Source: SAR116 cluster bacterium AG-426-B08
Lineage (GTDB): Bacteria; Pseudomonadota; Alphaproteobacteria; Puniceispirillales; Marisalimonadaceae
Length of the DNA stretch: 64,000 bases
Assembly: GCA_003213175.1 (NCBI GenBank)
Contig: QCNN01000002.1
Coordinates: 1-64,000 of the forward strand
Direction of reading: 5' to 3'
Shown here: in pieces, positions 41,570 through 50,768 of the stretch
How positions within the stretch are numbered: position 1 is the first letter of the stretch
Layout: each line of letters begins with the position of its first letter
Position numbers and translations under genes: made by a program
The notes under the pieces: model-generated
Databases searched by the model: none
What the model saw: only the letters and a program-made list of their open reading frames with translations
Told to the model about the DNA's origin: nothing

Positions 41570-42858
41570 GTGAAAAATATAAATTTGATACTTTATCTTT
41601 GCATGCTGGTCATGTTCCAGATAAAGAAACTGGTTCAAGGGCTGTTCCGATTTATCAGACTACATCTTATGTTTTCAATGACTCAGATGAAGCTGCCGCT
41701 TTATACAACATGGAAGTTGGCGGTCATTTATATACAAGAATTTCAAATCCAACAATCAGTGTTTTAGAACAAAGATTAGCAGCCTTGGATGGAGGAGTTA
41801 GTTGTATAGCTTGTGCCAGTGGAATGGCAGCAATGCACTTAGTAATTTCTGCAATATGTAGTGCCGGAGATCACATAGTTGCTTCTAACAAAATGTATGG
41901 AGCAAATATAAATCTTCTGCAGCATACAATGCCGCGATTTGGAATTGAAACTGATTTTGTTAATCCTAACAATCTAGATGAAATAAAAAAAGCAATTAAG
42001 AAAAATACAAAATTAGTTTTTGGTGAAGTAATTGGTAATCCAGGTTTAGATGTTATGGATATCCCTTCTGTTGCTGAAATTTGCAAAGAGAACAATGTAC
42101 CATTGGTTATTGATGCTACATTTAATACACCATATTTAATGAAACCAATTGATTATGGTGCAAATATAATTATTCACTCTTTAACAAAATGGTTGGGTGG
42201 GCATGGTATTGCCATTGGAGGAGCAATTATTAATGGCGGAAACTTTGATTGGAGTAACAAGAAAAAATTTAGCACTATATCTGGAACACATTTTGCTTTG
42301 GATGGAATAAGTTTTTGGGAAGAATTTGGACCATCAGCTTTAACATCAAAGATAAGAGCTGAAGGTATGTATAATTTTGGACCAACTTTATCTCCTATGA
42401 ATGCTTTCCATATTTTACAAGGAATAGAAACGTTACCACTAAGAATGAAAAAACATATGGAAAATACAAATGAATTAATAAAATTTTTATCAGAACACGA
42501 AGCGGTTTCATGGGTTAAACATCCAAGTTTAGATAGTCATCCAGATTATGGTGTTGCTAAGAAAATTTTACCAAAAGGTGCTGGATCTGTAATTGTGTTT
42601 GGTGTAAAGGGAGGAAGAGAAGCTGGAAAAAATTTTATAGAGTCTGTTCAATTATCTTCACATTTAGCAAATGTAGGTGATGCAAAAACTTTACTTATTC
42701 ACCCGGGAAGTACTACTCATTCTCATTTAAATTCAGAGGCCATGCGATCAGCAGGATTAACAGATGATTTAATCAGGTTGTCAGTAGGGTTGGAAGATGT
42801 TGATGACATTAAAAAAGATTTTGAAATAGGGTTAAAATCAGTTTTGAAATCTAGGTAA
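41566..42858 (+). CDS. metY: O-acetylhomoserine aminocarboxypropyltransferase (sulfhydrylase)
   Basis: LSLHAGHVPDKETGSRAVPIYQTTSYVF, HSLTKWLGGHGIAIGG, HPGSTTHSHL. Confidence 0.88.
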   Translation: MSEKYKFDTLSLHAGHVPDKETGSRAVPIYQTTSYVFNDSDEAAALYNMEVGGHLYTRISNPTISVLEQRLAALDGGVSCIACASGMAAMHLVISAICSAGDHIVASNKMYGANINLLQHTMPRFGIETDFVNPNNLDEIKKAIKKNTKLVFGEVIGNPGLDVMDIPSVAEICKENNVPLVIDATFNTPYLMKPIDYGANIIIHSLTKWLGGHGIAIGGAIINGGNFDWSNKKKFSTISGTHFALDGISFWEEFGPSALTSKIRAEGMYNFGPTLSPMNAFHILQGIETLPLRMKKHMENTNELIKFLSEHEAVSWVKHPSLDSHPDYGVAKKILPKGAGSVIVFGVKGGREAGKNFIESVQLSSHLANVGDAKTLLIHPGSTTHSHLNSEAMRSAGLTDDLIRLSVGLEDVDDIKKDFEIGLKSVLKSR

Positions 42859-42878
42859 TTTTTATAAAGTATTAAAGA

Positions 42879-43679
42879 GTGTATTTAAAATTTAAAAATA
42901 TTGAGACTTTTATTTCGACAGGGGGAAAAAAATTAAATTCCAATCAACCTACGATTTGCTTTATTCATGGAGCTGGTCAAAATCATTTTTCTTTTGTTCA
43001 ACAAACTAGATATTTTGCAAGTAGGGGGTTCAATGCAATTGCACCTGATTTTCCTGGACATGGTTTTTCAAAAGGACAGTGTAATTCTTCTATAGAAGAT
43101 GATACAATATGGTTGTCAGAACTTCTTCAAGAAATTGGAATAAATGAATTTGTTATCGCAGGACATTCGCAAGGATGCCTTACTGCTATAGAGTTTAATA
43201 AGTTAAGTCTTAAATCATTGAAAGGAATAATTTTTATTGCTGGTTCTGCCAAAATACCTGTTAATGATTTTTTAATAGAGAAGGCAAAGAATGAACCTGA
43301 AAAGGCATATAAGTTGATGGTAACTTGGGGGCACGGAAAACACGGATCCTTTTCTATTTCTGAATTTCCCGGTCATCATCATCTTGGAGAGGGTTTCAAA
43401 GTAATGGAAATGAACCATAAATCAGCTTTAATTAATGATTTAAGTTCATGTAATAAATACGAAAAGGGTCTGGATGAATTAAAAAACATTAATTTAGATT
43501 GCTTGGCTATTCTTGCTAAATTTGATTTAATGACCCCTTTGAAATTTGGTAAAAAAATGGTAGAATATATTAATTCATGTGAGTGCCACGTTTTAGATTG
43601 CGGTCATTTTCTTCCAACAGAAAAACCAAAAGAATTGAATAAAATTATTTATCAATATCTAAAAAATTTAGATATATGA
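42879..43679 (+). CDS. alpha/beta hydrolase
   Basis: CFIHGAGQNHFSF, nucleophile elbow IAGHSQGCLTA, LDCGHFLPTEKP; GTG start. Confidence 0.85.
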   Translation: MYLKFKNIETFISTGGKKLNSNQPTICFIHGAGQNHFSFVQQTRYFASRGFNAIAPDFPGHGFSKGQCNSSIEDDTIWLSELLQEIGINEFVIAGHSQGCLTAIEFNKLSLKSLKGIIFIAGSAKIPVNDFLIEKAKNEPEKAYKLMVTWGHGKHGSFSISEFPGHHHLGEGFKVMEMNHKSALINDLSSCNKYEKGLDELKNINLDCLAILAKFDLMTPLKFGKKMVEYINSCECHVLDCGHFLPTEKPKELNKIIYQYLKNLDI

Positions 43680-45244
43680 ATACTTCACAACCGTCATTAA
43701 GTCTTGAAAAACCTGAAAATTGGGTAATTTCAAAAATTATTTTAAATCAATTTAAATCAGATCCAAATTTTGAGATTATTGAATTTGTCGATCATGAAAA
43801 GTGGACTTTCAAAAAACTAATTTCTCTAGGCTTAAAAGTATCTCATAATATTAATAAACTGAATGTTAAAAAAGGTGAATCCATTATTGTTATGATAGAT
43901 GATCCAAAATTATTTATACCTATTTGGATTGGTGCTTCATTTCTGGCAGTAACATTTGTAGCAATTAATACAGCTTTAAGAGGTGAAGTTTTATATCATC
44001 AGATAGAAACTTCGTCCCCAAAACTAATTATAGCAGAGGAAAAGTATTACGATGAAATTATGAAAATTAATTTTGATAGAAAAAAAACGAAACTAATATC
44101 ACCATTAGATTTTAATTATTCGAGAGAATTAGCAGAAACTCAGATAGTTGAAAGTAACAATTATGATGTCTCTTGTGTAATGTTTACAAGTGGGACTTCA
44201 GGACCGTCAAAGGGTGTGATAATGCCAAATTGTCATTGTGTGTTATTTGCAATTGGTACAATTGAAAATTATGAATTGAAAGAAAATGATAAGTTTTACA
44301 TATGTCTACCACTATTTCATGCTAATGGATTATTTATGCAACTTTTAGCATGTATCATAAATAAAAATAAAGCAATAATAAGAGGTAAGTTTTCAGCATC
44401 TAATTGGCTTAAAGATATCATTAAATTTAAAGCTACCCACACAAATATGTTAGGTGCTGTAGCAAACTTTGTAGTTGCTCAAAAACCTACTTCTTTGGAT
44501 AAAAAACATCATTTAAAGTTAATTGGTTCAGCTCCTCTGCCCAAGGAACCAGAGAAAATATTTAGAACTAGATTTGATGTTAAACACGTTGTTCCTCTAT
44601 ATGGAATGACAGAAGTTAATATTCCTTTATATGGGAAAAAAGATGAATTAGGTAATGGAACATGTGGGAAATTGTACAAAAAGTATTTTGAAGTTGAGAT
44701 TAGAGATCCAGTTTCTGATCAAAAGGTAAAAAATGGTGAAGTCGGCGAAATAATGGTTAGATCCTTAGTACCATATGGATTTATGCAAGGATATCTTGGT
44801 CTACCCGAGAAGTCTTTTGATTCATTTAGAAATTTTTGGTTTCATACTGGGGATGCAGGAATTAAAAAAAGTAATGGTCATTTTATTTTTGTTGATAGAA
44901 TTAAAGATTGTATCAGAAAAAGAGGTGAAAATATCTCTTCTTATGAGGTTGAACAAGCCTTTTTAAAAATTCCTGAAGTTACAGAAGCTGCAGCCTATGC
45001 TGTACCAGCAGAAGGTGGTGATGGAATGGAGGATGATGTAATGGTTTCATTATTATTAAATAAGAACTCAGAAATTAATTATTTGAACTGGATTGAAAAA
45101 GCTAAGTTAAATTTGGCAAATTTTGCTATTCCAAGATATATTAGAATTATGAGTGATTTTCCAAAAACACAAACAGGAAAAATACAAAAACATTTGTTAA
45201 AAAAAGAAGGCGTAACAAATGATACTTGGAAAAACATTAATTAA
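43676..45244 (+). CDS. AMP-dependent acyl-CoA ligase (crotonobetaine/carnitine-CoA ligase-like)
   Basis: VMFTSGTSGPSKGVIMPNCH, PLYGMTEVNIPLYG, FWFHTGDAGIKKSNGHFIFVDRIKDCIRKRGENISSYEVE. Confidence 0.88.
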   Translation: MNTSQPSLSLEKPENWVISKIILNQFKSDPNFEIIEFVDHEKWTFKKLISLGLKVSHNINKLNVKKGESIIVMIDDPKLFIPIWIGASFLAVTFVAINTALRGEVLYHQIETSSPKLIIAEEKYYDEIMKINFDRKKTKLISPLDFNYSRELAETQIVESNNYDVSCVMFTSGTSGPSKGVIMPNCHCVLFAIGTIENYELKENDKFYICLPLFHANGLFMQLLACIINKNKAIIRGKFSASNWLKDIIKFKATHTNMLGAVANFVVAQKPTSLDKKHHLKLIGSAPLPKEPEKIFRTRFDVKHVVPLYGMTEVNIPLYGKKDELGNGTCGKLYKKYFEVEIRDPVSDQKVKNGEVGEIMVRSLVPYGFMQGYLGLPEKSFDSFRNFWFHTGDAGIKKSNGHFIFVDRIKDCIRKRGENISSYEVEQAFLKIPEVTEAAAYAVPAEGGDGMEDDVMVSLLLNKNSEINYLNWIEKAKLNLANFAIPRYIRIMSDFPKTQTGKIQKHLLKKEGVTNDTWKNIN

Positions 45245-45278
45245 TTGCTAATTTTATTATAACATTTAGGAAAAAATA

Positions 45279-46196
45279 ATGAATAAACTTAAGTATACCG
45301 GATGTTGGCCAGTTGCTCCTACTCCATTCAAGGAAAATGAAGAATTGGATCTTGAAGGAATGAAGAGGGTTTTGGATTGCATGATAGATCAAAAAGTTGA
45401 TGGTATTTGTATCTTGGCAAATTATTCAGAGCAATTTTTGTTATCTGATTCTGAAAGAGAAGTTTTAACTAGATTATGTTTAGAACATGTTGATGGTAGA
45501 GTTCCAGTTATAGTCACGATTAGTCATTTTTCAACTGATGTAGTTTTTAAAAGGGCGTTACAAGCAAAAAGTTTAGGTGCTAGCATGGTTATGATGATGC
45601 CCCCATATCATGGTGCCTTACTAAGAGGAAATATAGATCAAACTTTTAAGCAGTTTAAAAAAGTTGATGAGGCAGGCATAACAATAATGATTCAAGATGC
45701 TCCATTGTCCGGGGTAGAATTAAGTGTTGAACTTTTAGTAAAAATGGCTAAGGAAATCGAAAACGTAAAATGTTTTAAGATAGAATGTTCGCAAGCAGCA
45801 GAGAAACTGCGTAATTTGATTAAAATCGGAGCAAGTTTTATCGAAGGACCTTTTGACGGGGAAGAAGGTATAACTCTATATGAGGATTTAGAAGCAGGGG
45901 CAACTGGTAATATGAGTTCAGCTATGTATCCAGACTTAATAGTTCCAATAGTTAACAATTATCTTAATAATAACCATCAAGAAGCAGAAAGGGGTTATAA
46001 TGAAATTTTACCGTTGATAAATTATGAAAATAGACAATGTGGTTTTAGGGGAACAAAGTTTATCTTTAAAGAAGGTGGTGTTATAAAATCTGACTTGTGT
46101 AGACAGCCTGTTCAGCAAATGAGTGATGATACAAAAAGAGGTTTATTAAAAATAATAAATAACTTTGATTTAGTTGCAATGAATTGGGGAAAATAG
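45279..46196 (+). CDS. dihydrodipicolinate synthase (DapA)/NAL superfamily protein, not canonical DapA
   Basis: GCWPVAPTPFKENEELDLEGMKRVLDCMIDQ; Schiff-base Lys likely in CFKIEC; canonical YNxP replaced by QDAP. Confidence 0.85.
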   Translation: MNKLKYTGCWPVAPTPFKENEELDLEGMKRVLDCMIDQKVDGICILANYSEQFLLSDSEREVLTRLCLEHVDGRVPVIVTISHFSTDVVFKRALQAKSLGASMVMMMPPYHGALLRGNIDQTFKQFKKVDEAGITIMIQDAPLSGVELSVELLVKMAKEIENVKCFKIECSQAAEKLRNLIKIGASFIEGPFDGEEGITLYEDLEAGATGNMSSAMYPDLIVPIVNNYLNNNHQEAERGYNEILPLINYENRQCGFRGTKFIFKEGGVIKSDLCRQPVQQMSDDTKRGLLKIINNFDLVAMNWGK

Positions 46197-46222
46197 AAAT
46201 TGTTTAATAATAGGAGGTTTAT

Positions 46223-46726
46223 TTGTCTTATTCATTAGAAGATCTTGCATTAGATATCAAAAATACATTAGAAACTCATGGTATAGAAAAAGGTTCATCT
46301 ACTATTTGTTATTATGTTAAAAAAGCCTTAATGGATCAAAATTTTATTCCAACACACCTTCCTGACCGAAAAGAAGGTGAATTAGAAAGAGAAGTACTTT
46401 ATGAAGATAAAGATTATGGCTTTTGTATTTGTGGTCATGTATATCCAAAAATGGCAGAAGGTCACCCTCATGATCATGGACCAAGCTGGGCCATATATGG
46501 TCAAGCGACTGGCGAAACAGAAATGACAGATTGGGAAATTGTTAAAAAAGAAAATGACATAACTACTGTTAAACCTAATAAAACATACTTAATGAAACCA
46601 GGAGACGTTCATTTTTATAATATAGGAGCTGTTCATTCACCAATGAGAAAAGATCCTGTTAGGCTCCTAAGAATAGAAGGTGAAAATCTGGATAATGTTA
46701 AAAGATCAAAAATTAAAGCTTTGTAA
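46223..46726 (+). CDS. cysteine-dioxygenase-like cupin
   Basis: AEGHPHDHGPSWAIYGQATGETEMTDWEI and GDVHFYNIGAVHSP metal-binding cupin motifs; TTG start after AGGAGG. Confidence 0.75.
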   Translation: MSYSLEDLALDIKNTLETHGIEKGSSTICYYVKKALMDQNFIPTHLPDRKEGELEREVLYEDKDYGFCICGHVYPKMAEGHPHDHGPSWAIYGQATGETEMTDWEIVKKENDITTVKPNKTYLMKPGDVHFYNIGAVHSPMRKDPVRLLRIEGENLDNVKRSKIKAL

Positions 46727-48272
46727 ACCGACTGAATTCTTGGTCATCCATTCTACTTAATAATTTTTTTTCCCATGATAAATATGCTTTAGCATGGCTT
46801 ATATTTCCTTTATGTCTTTTATGAGTGTGATATACGAAGTCAATGCAGTCAGATGTTTTTGGATTATATGGAGTTTGAGTATATAAATCAGGGTAAGTCA
46901 AATACCCTTTTTTATCAAAACAATGATAAAAAACATTTACATTTAATATTGTCTTGATAGATTTAGTTATTAATTGTGCTTTTTTTGGTTCATCATAAAT
47001 TATTAATATATTTTTATCTTTAACCAAATTTATAAATCTTAAATTAGATCTAGTAGTCCATTTTGATTTTTTCAAATGTAATTTTCGATAATTATGACTA
47101 TTTCTAACATCAAGCATTGTAAATTTAGCGAATTTTTTCAAATCATTTAATTTAATATTTTTTATTTTCATAAGCTTAAAATTAATATTCTTATTCTCAA
47201 AATATTTATCAAGTTTTTCTGGTTTATCGTTATACAAATATACTTCATATCCCATTTGTTTTAACCAAGAAGCTGTCATAGTTGACCTTATTAGTTCACC
47301 GTCATCCAAAAGAACAATTTTTGAATTCCACACAGCAATGAAATTGTCAGTTGCCTGAATCAATTGTCCTCCAGGTACGTTTCTGATATTTGGAAAAATT
47401 GATAAATTTTTTTTAGGTTCAGTTACATTAAATACATATGTAGTTGAATTTTTTTCTTCGAGAAATATTTTTGTCTTATTAAAATTAATTGTTTTTAGAT
47501 TAAACTTTTTAATTAAGTATCTTGATTTTTCTTCAAAAAGTTTTTTCTTTTTTAACTTAGATAAACAAAGACGTTTATTTTGATTATGTTGAAGTTTTAA
47601 ATTTGCAAGAAACCATCCCTGAGTTCCATTTTCTAGTGCTTTCACAGAATTTTTTATTCCATAATTTATAAGATTTTGAGTTCCAATTATAGATCTTGTT
47701 CTTCCAGCACAACCAATTATTATTTCAGTGTGTGAATCTATTTTATCTATTATTCTAACTGGTATTTCCATATTTGGACAATTGATGGCTGTAGGAATAT
47801 TCATTGTTCTAAATTCTTCGATCGTTCTACCATCTAAAACGAGTATGTTTTTATTACTTTTGATTTTCTTTGCTAATTCGCGAGGCTTAATATGTGGTGT
47901 TTTATACTCTTCTTCTACCCATTCACCAAAGGCTTTACTGGGAATGTTAATACCATCAAAGAGTTCATATCCTTCCTTCTTCCATCCAAAAACTCCATTC
48001 TCTAAAATACGTACATTATTATATCCAATATTTTTTACTTCTTCATAGACGATTTCTGACAAACCATCATTATGATCAAATAATATAATTAAAACACTTT
48101 TATTTGGCACTAACTCTTGAATTTTTGCTTCAAAAATACTGTAGGGTATAGATATTGAATAAAATGGATGTCCACTCGCATGAAGTCCAATCTCACGGAC
48201 GTCAATTAGTGATATCTCTTGATTTAAGCTGAATAAATGTTTTGTTTGCTTTGCAGTAATTCTTTTTTGCAT
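46713..48272 (-). CDS. multi-domain rhodanese-like sulfurtransferase
   Basis: Repeated rhodanese-like blocks (ISLIDVREIG; ILVLDGRTIEEF; FTMLDVRNSHNYR); only one clear active loop, CAGRTRS. Confidence 0.85.
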   Translation of the reverse strand: MQKRITAKQTKHLFSLNQEISLIDVREIGLHASGHPFYSISIPYSIFEAKIQELVPNKSVLIILFDHNDGLSEIVYEEVKNIGYNNVRILENGVFGWKKEGYELFDGINIPSKAFGEWVEEEYKTPHIKPRELAKKIKSNKNILVLDGRTIEEFRTMNIPTAINCPNMEIPVRIIDKIDSHTEIIIGCAGRTRSIIGTQNLINYGIKNSVKALENGTQGWFLANLKLQHNQNKRLCLSKLKKKKLFEEKSRYLIKKFNLKTINFNKTKIFLEEKNSTTYVFNVTEPKKNLSIFPNIRNVPGGQLIQATDNFIAVWNSKIVLLDDGELIRSTMTASWLKQMGYEVYLYNDKPEKLDKYFENKNINFKLMKIKNIKLNDLKKFAKFTMLDVRNSHNYRKLHLKKSKWTTRSNLRFINLVKDKNILIIYDEPKKAQLITKSIKTILNVNVFYHCFDKKGYLTYPDLYTQTPYNPKTSDCIDFVYHTHKRHKGNISHAKAYLSWEKKLLSRMDDQEFSRFTKL

Positions 48273-48344
48273 AATATATTTTTATATCATTATGAATTAT
48301 TAATAACTATTATTAAATTAATAGAAAGTGATTTAGAGGCTACT

Positions 48345-50000
48345 ATGTCAAATTATAATGTAGGTCAATTGGTTTCAGATTTTTTGACAGAAAATAAAGT
48401 TGATACAGCCTTTGGTGTTGTTTCAGTTCATAATATTCCTATGTTAGACGCCATAGCAAAAACTAATAGAATTAAATTCGTTCCAGCTAGAGGAGAAATG
48501 GGAGCTGGGCATATGGCTGACGGTTATTCTCGTTCCAAGAAAGGAATAGGGGTTGTTTTTACTAGCACTGGACCAGGTGCTGCAAATATTACTGGTGCAC
48601 TTGTTGAAGCACGTTTTGCAGGAACACCTCTTCTTCATATTACTGGTCAAACTGCAACAGAAAATTTAGATAAAAATCAGGGCACGGTTCATGAAGTACC
48701 TAATCAATTAGAAATGTTGAAGTCAGTATCAAAAAAAGCATTTAGAATAAGTAATCACGAAGATGCATTGTCAATTTTAGAGGAGGCCTTAAGATGTTGT
48801 TTAACTGCCCCAACTGGCCCAGTTTCAGTAGAAATTCCAATTGATATTCAAAGAACCATTATTAAAAAGCCTCAGGATATTCCTATAGTTAAAGAGGATC
48901 AGACCTCATTATTTTTAGGTGATCTAGAAACATTGAAGAAAATCGAAAAATCAATAAAAAATTCAAATAGGAAAGTCTTGTGGATTGGAAATGGAGCTAA
49001 AACACTAAAAGCAGAAGTTAAAAAATTTATTGAACTTGGTTTTGCAGTTGTTACAAGCACACAAGGTAAAGGTGTGGTAGAAGAACAGGATGATATGTGC
49101 TTAGGATCTTTTAATGCTGTTCCCTTGGTTGAACAGTTTTATTCAACTGTTGATTTGATGTTAGTGGTTGGAAGTAGATTGAGAGGGCATGAAACAAGAG
49201 ATATGTCATTAAAACTTCCAAAAAACCTAATCCAAATTGATATAGATCCAGATGCACAAAATAGAACTTATGAAACTTCTTTATTCCATTTAGGGGACGC
49301 AAAGAAAGTTTTGAATGAGCTTTTATTTAGATTAAAGGACCTCGCTAAACCATCAAATGAATGGCGTAAAGAAATAAAATCTTTGAAAGAAGAAATATTA
49401 AATGATTACAAAGCTTTTCTTGGAGTTTATAAGGATTTTCCTGATATTGTAAGACAGTGTTTACCTAAAGGAGGAAGATGGATTAGAGATGTAACAATTT
49501 CAAATAGCACTTGGGGTAATAGAATGATGCCTATATATGATTCTAGTGAAAATATTTATCCTGTCGGAGCAGGAATAGGTCCTGGAATGTCACTAGCAAT
49601 AGGTGCTTCATTAGCAAAAGAAGACGTTAAATCCATAGCAATGTGTGGCGATGGTGGCTTCATGCTTAATTTACCTGATTTATGGACTGCAGTAGAGGTT
49701 AATAGTAACGTTGTGTTTTTAGTAATGAATGACAAAGGGTATGGTGTTATTAAACATATTCAAGATAGTTTGTATGGAGGAAGAAAAAATTATGCGGATT
49801 TAACTGTTCCTAACTTTTCAGAATTAGCAAAAACAGTTCGTATGAATTATTTATTGGTAACTTCCAGCTCAGAATTTAGAGAAAAATTAGAGAAAGCGTT
49901 TAAACTATCCGGTCCAGTCTTATTAGAGATAGATGTTTTAAGTGTTGGAGATATGCCTAGATATTTCATGCCTCCCCCATTTGCTTCAAAAGAAAAATAA
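48345..50000 (+). CDS. ThDP-dependent enzyme, acetolactate synthase large-subunit-like
   Basis: RGEMGAGHMADGYSR, TGPGAANITGALVEAR, GDGGFMLNLPDLWTAVEVNSNVVFLVMNDKGYG; internal ATG at 48345 preferred over track start 48237. Confidence 0.88.
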   Translation: MSNYNVGQLVSDFLTENKVDTAFGVVSVHNIPMLDAIAKTNRIKFVPARGEMGAGHMADGYSRSKKGIGVVFTSTGPGAANITGALVEARFAGTPLLHITGQTATENLDKNQGTVHEVPNQLEMLKSVSKKAFRISNHEDALSILEEALRCCLTAPTGPVSVEIPIDIQRTIIKKPQDIPIVKEDQTSLFLGDLETLKKIEKSIKNSNRKVLWIGNGAKTLKAEVKKFIELGFAVVTSTQGKGVVEEQDDMCLGSFNAVPLVEQFYSTVDLMLVVGSRLRGHETRDMSLKLPKNLIQIDIDPDAQNRTYETSLFHLGDAKKVLNELLFRLKDLAKPSNEWRKEIKSLKEEILNDYKAFLGVYKDFPDIVRQCLPKGGRWIRDVTISNSTWGNRMMPIYDSSENIYPVGAGIGPGMSLAIGASLAKEDVKSIAMCGDGGFMLNLPDLWTAVEVNSNVVFLVMNDKGYGVIKHIQDSLYGGRKNYADLTVPNFSELAKTVRMNYLLVTSSSEFREKLEKAFKLSGPVLLEIDVLSVGDMPRYFMPPPFASKEK

Positions 50001-50005
50001 TTTAA

Positions 50006-50767
50006 ATGAACTTAGATACCTTTATGGAATTTCCAAAAGACTTATCAAGTTTTGCAATTTATTTTTTGATTTTTTCAAGTATGTTTACATCTTTTGTAAC
50101 CGCCGCGTTTGGAATAGGTGGAGGTGCTATTTCACTAGGTTTTCTTGCCATTTATCTTAATCCCATATACCTATTACCTGTTCATGGCGCTGTTCAAATA
50201 GGTTCTAATTTTGGTCGTACTCTTTTAATGCTTAAAGATGTCCAAAAAGAACCAATTATTCCATTTTTAATTGGAAGTTGCATGGGTTCTTTGTTAGGTG
50301 GTGTTTTGTTTATTCAATTTCCTTCTTCGCTAATTCAATTACTTGTTGCAACTTTTATTTTATGGACAGTTTTTGGTAAAATGCCAGCTATAAAATTGCA
50401 GTACATTGTTTTCGGGGGTATATTTTCAAGTTTTTTAACTATGTTTTTTGGTGCAACTGGACCATTTATTTCTGCGATGGTTAAAACAATAAAATTAGAT
50501 CCCTTAAAACATATAGCAACTCATTCATCTTTAATGACAATACAGCATATAATTAAAGTTATAGTTTTTGGATTATTAGGTTTTAGTTTCGCGGAATATT
50601 TTAATTTAATTTTAATTATGATTTTAAGCGGTCTTTTAGGAACTTACATTGGTAAAAAAGTTTTAGTTAATTTTGGAAAAAAATATTTTAAAGTAGTTCT
50701 TAATACTATTTTAACTTTAATTTCAATAAACTTGATAATAAATAGTCTAATGACTTGGTTGATATAA
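50006..50767 (+). CDS. TauE/SafE (TSUP) family membrane exporter
   Basis: TSFVTAAFGIGGGAISLGFLAIYLNPIYLLPVHGAVQIGSNFGR and further TM segments. Confidence 0.88.
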   Translation: MNLDTFMEFPKDLSSFAIYFLIFSSMFTSFVTAAFGIGGGAISLGFLAIYLNPIYLLPVHGAVQIGSNFGRTLLMLKDVQKEPIIPFLIGSCMGSLLGGVLFIQFPSSLIQLLVATFILWTVFGKMPAIKLQYIVFGGIFSSFLTMFFGATGPFISAMVKTIKLDPLKHIATHSSLMTIQHIIKVIVFGLLGFSFAEYFNLILIMILSGLLGTYIGKKVLVNFGKKYFKVVLNTILTLISINLIINSLMTWLI

Positions 50768-50768
50768 A

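Noticed and set aside
45692-45958. 88-aa minus-strand ORF
   Set aside because: Antisense to the DapA-family gene; no independent support
47728-48048. 106-aa plus-strand ORF
   Set aside because: Antisense to the rhodanese gene; no recognisable domain
48345-50000. ThDP enzyme as sulfoacetaldehyde acetyltransferase (Xsc)
   Set aside because: N-terminal motifs look IlvB-like, not like the Xsc pattern I know; left as an acetolactate-synthase-like enzyme
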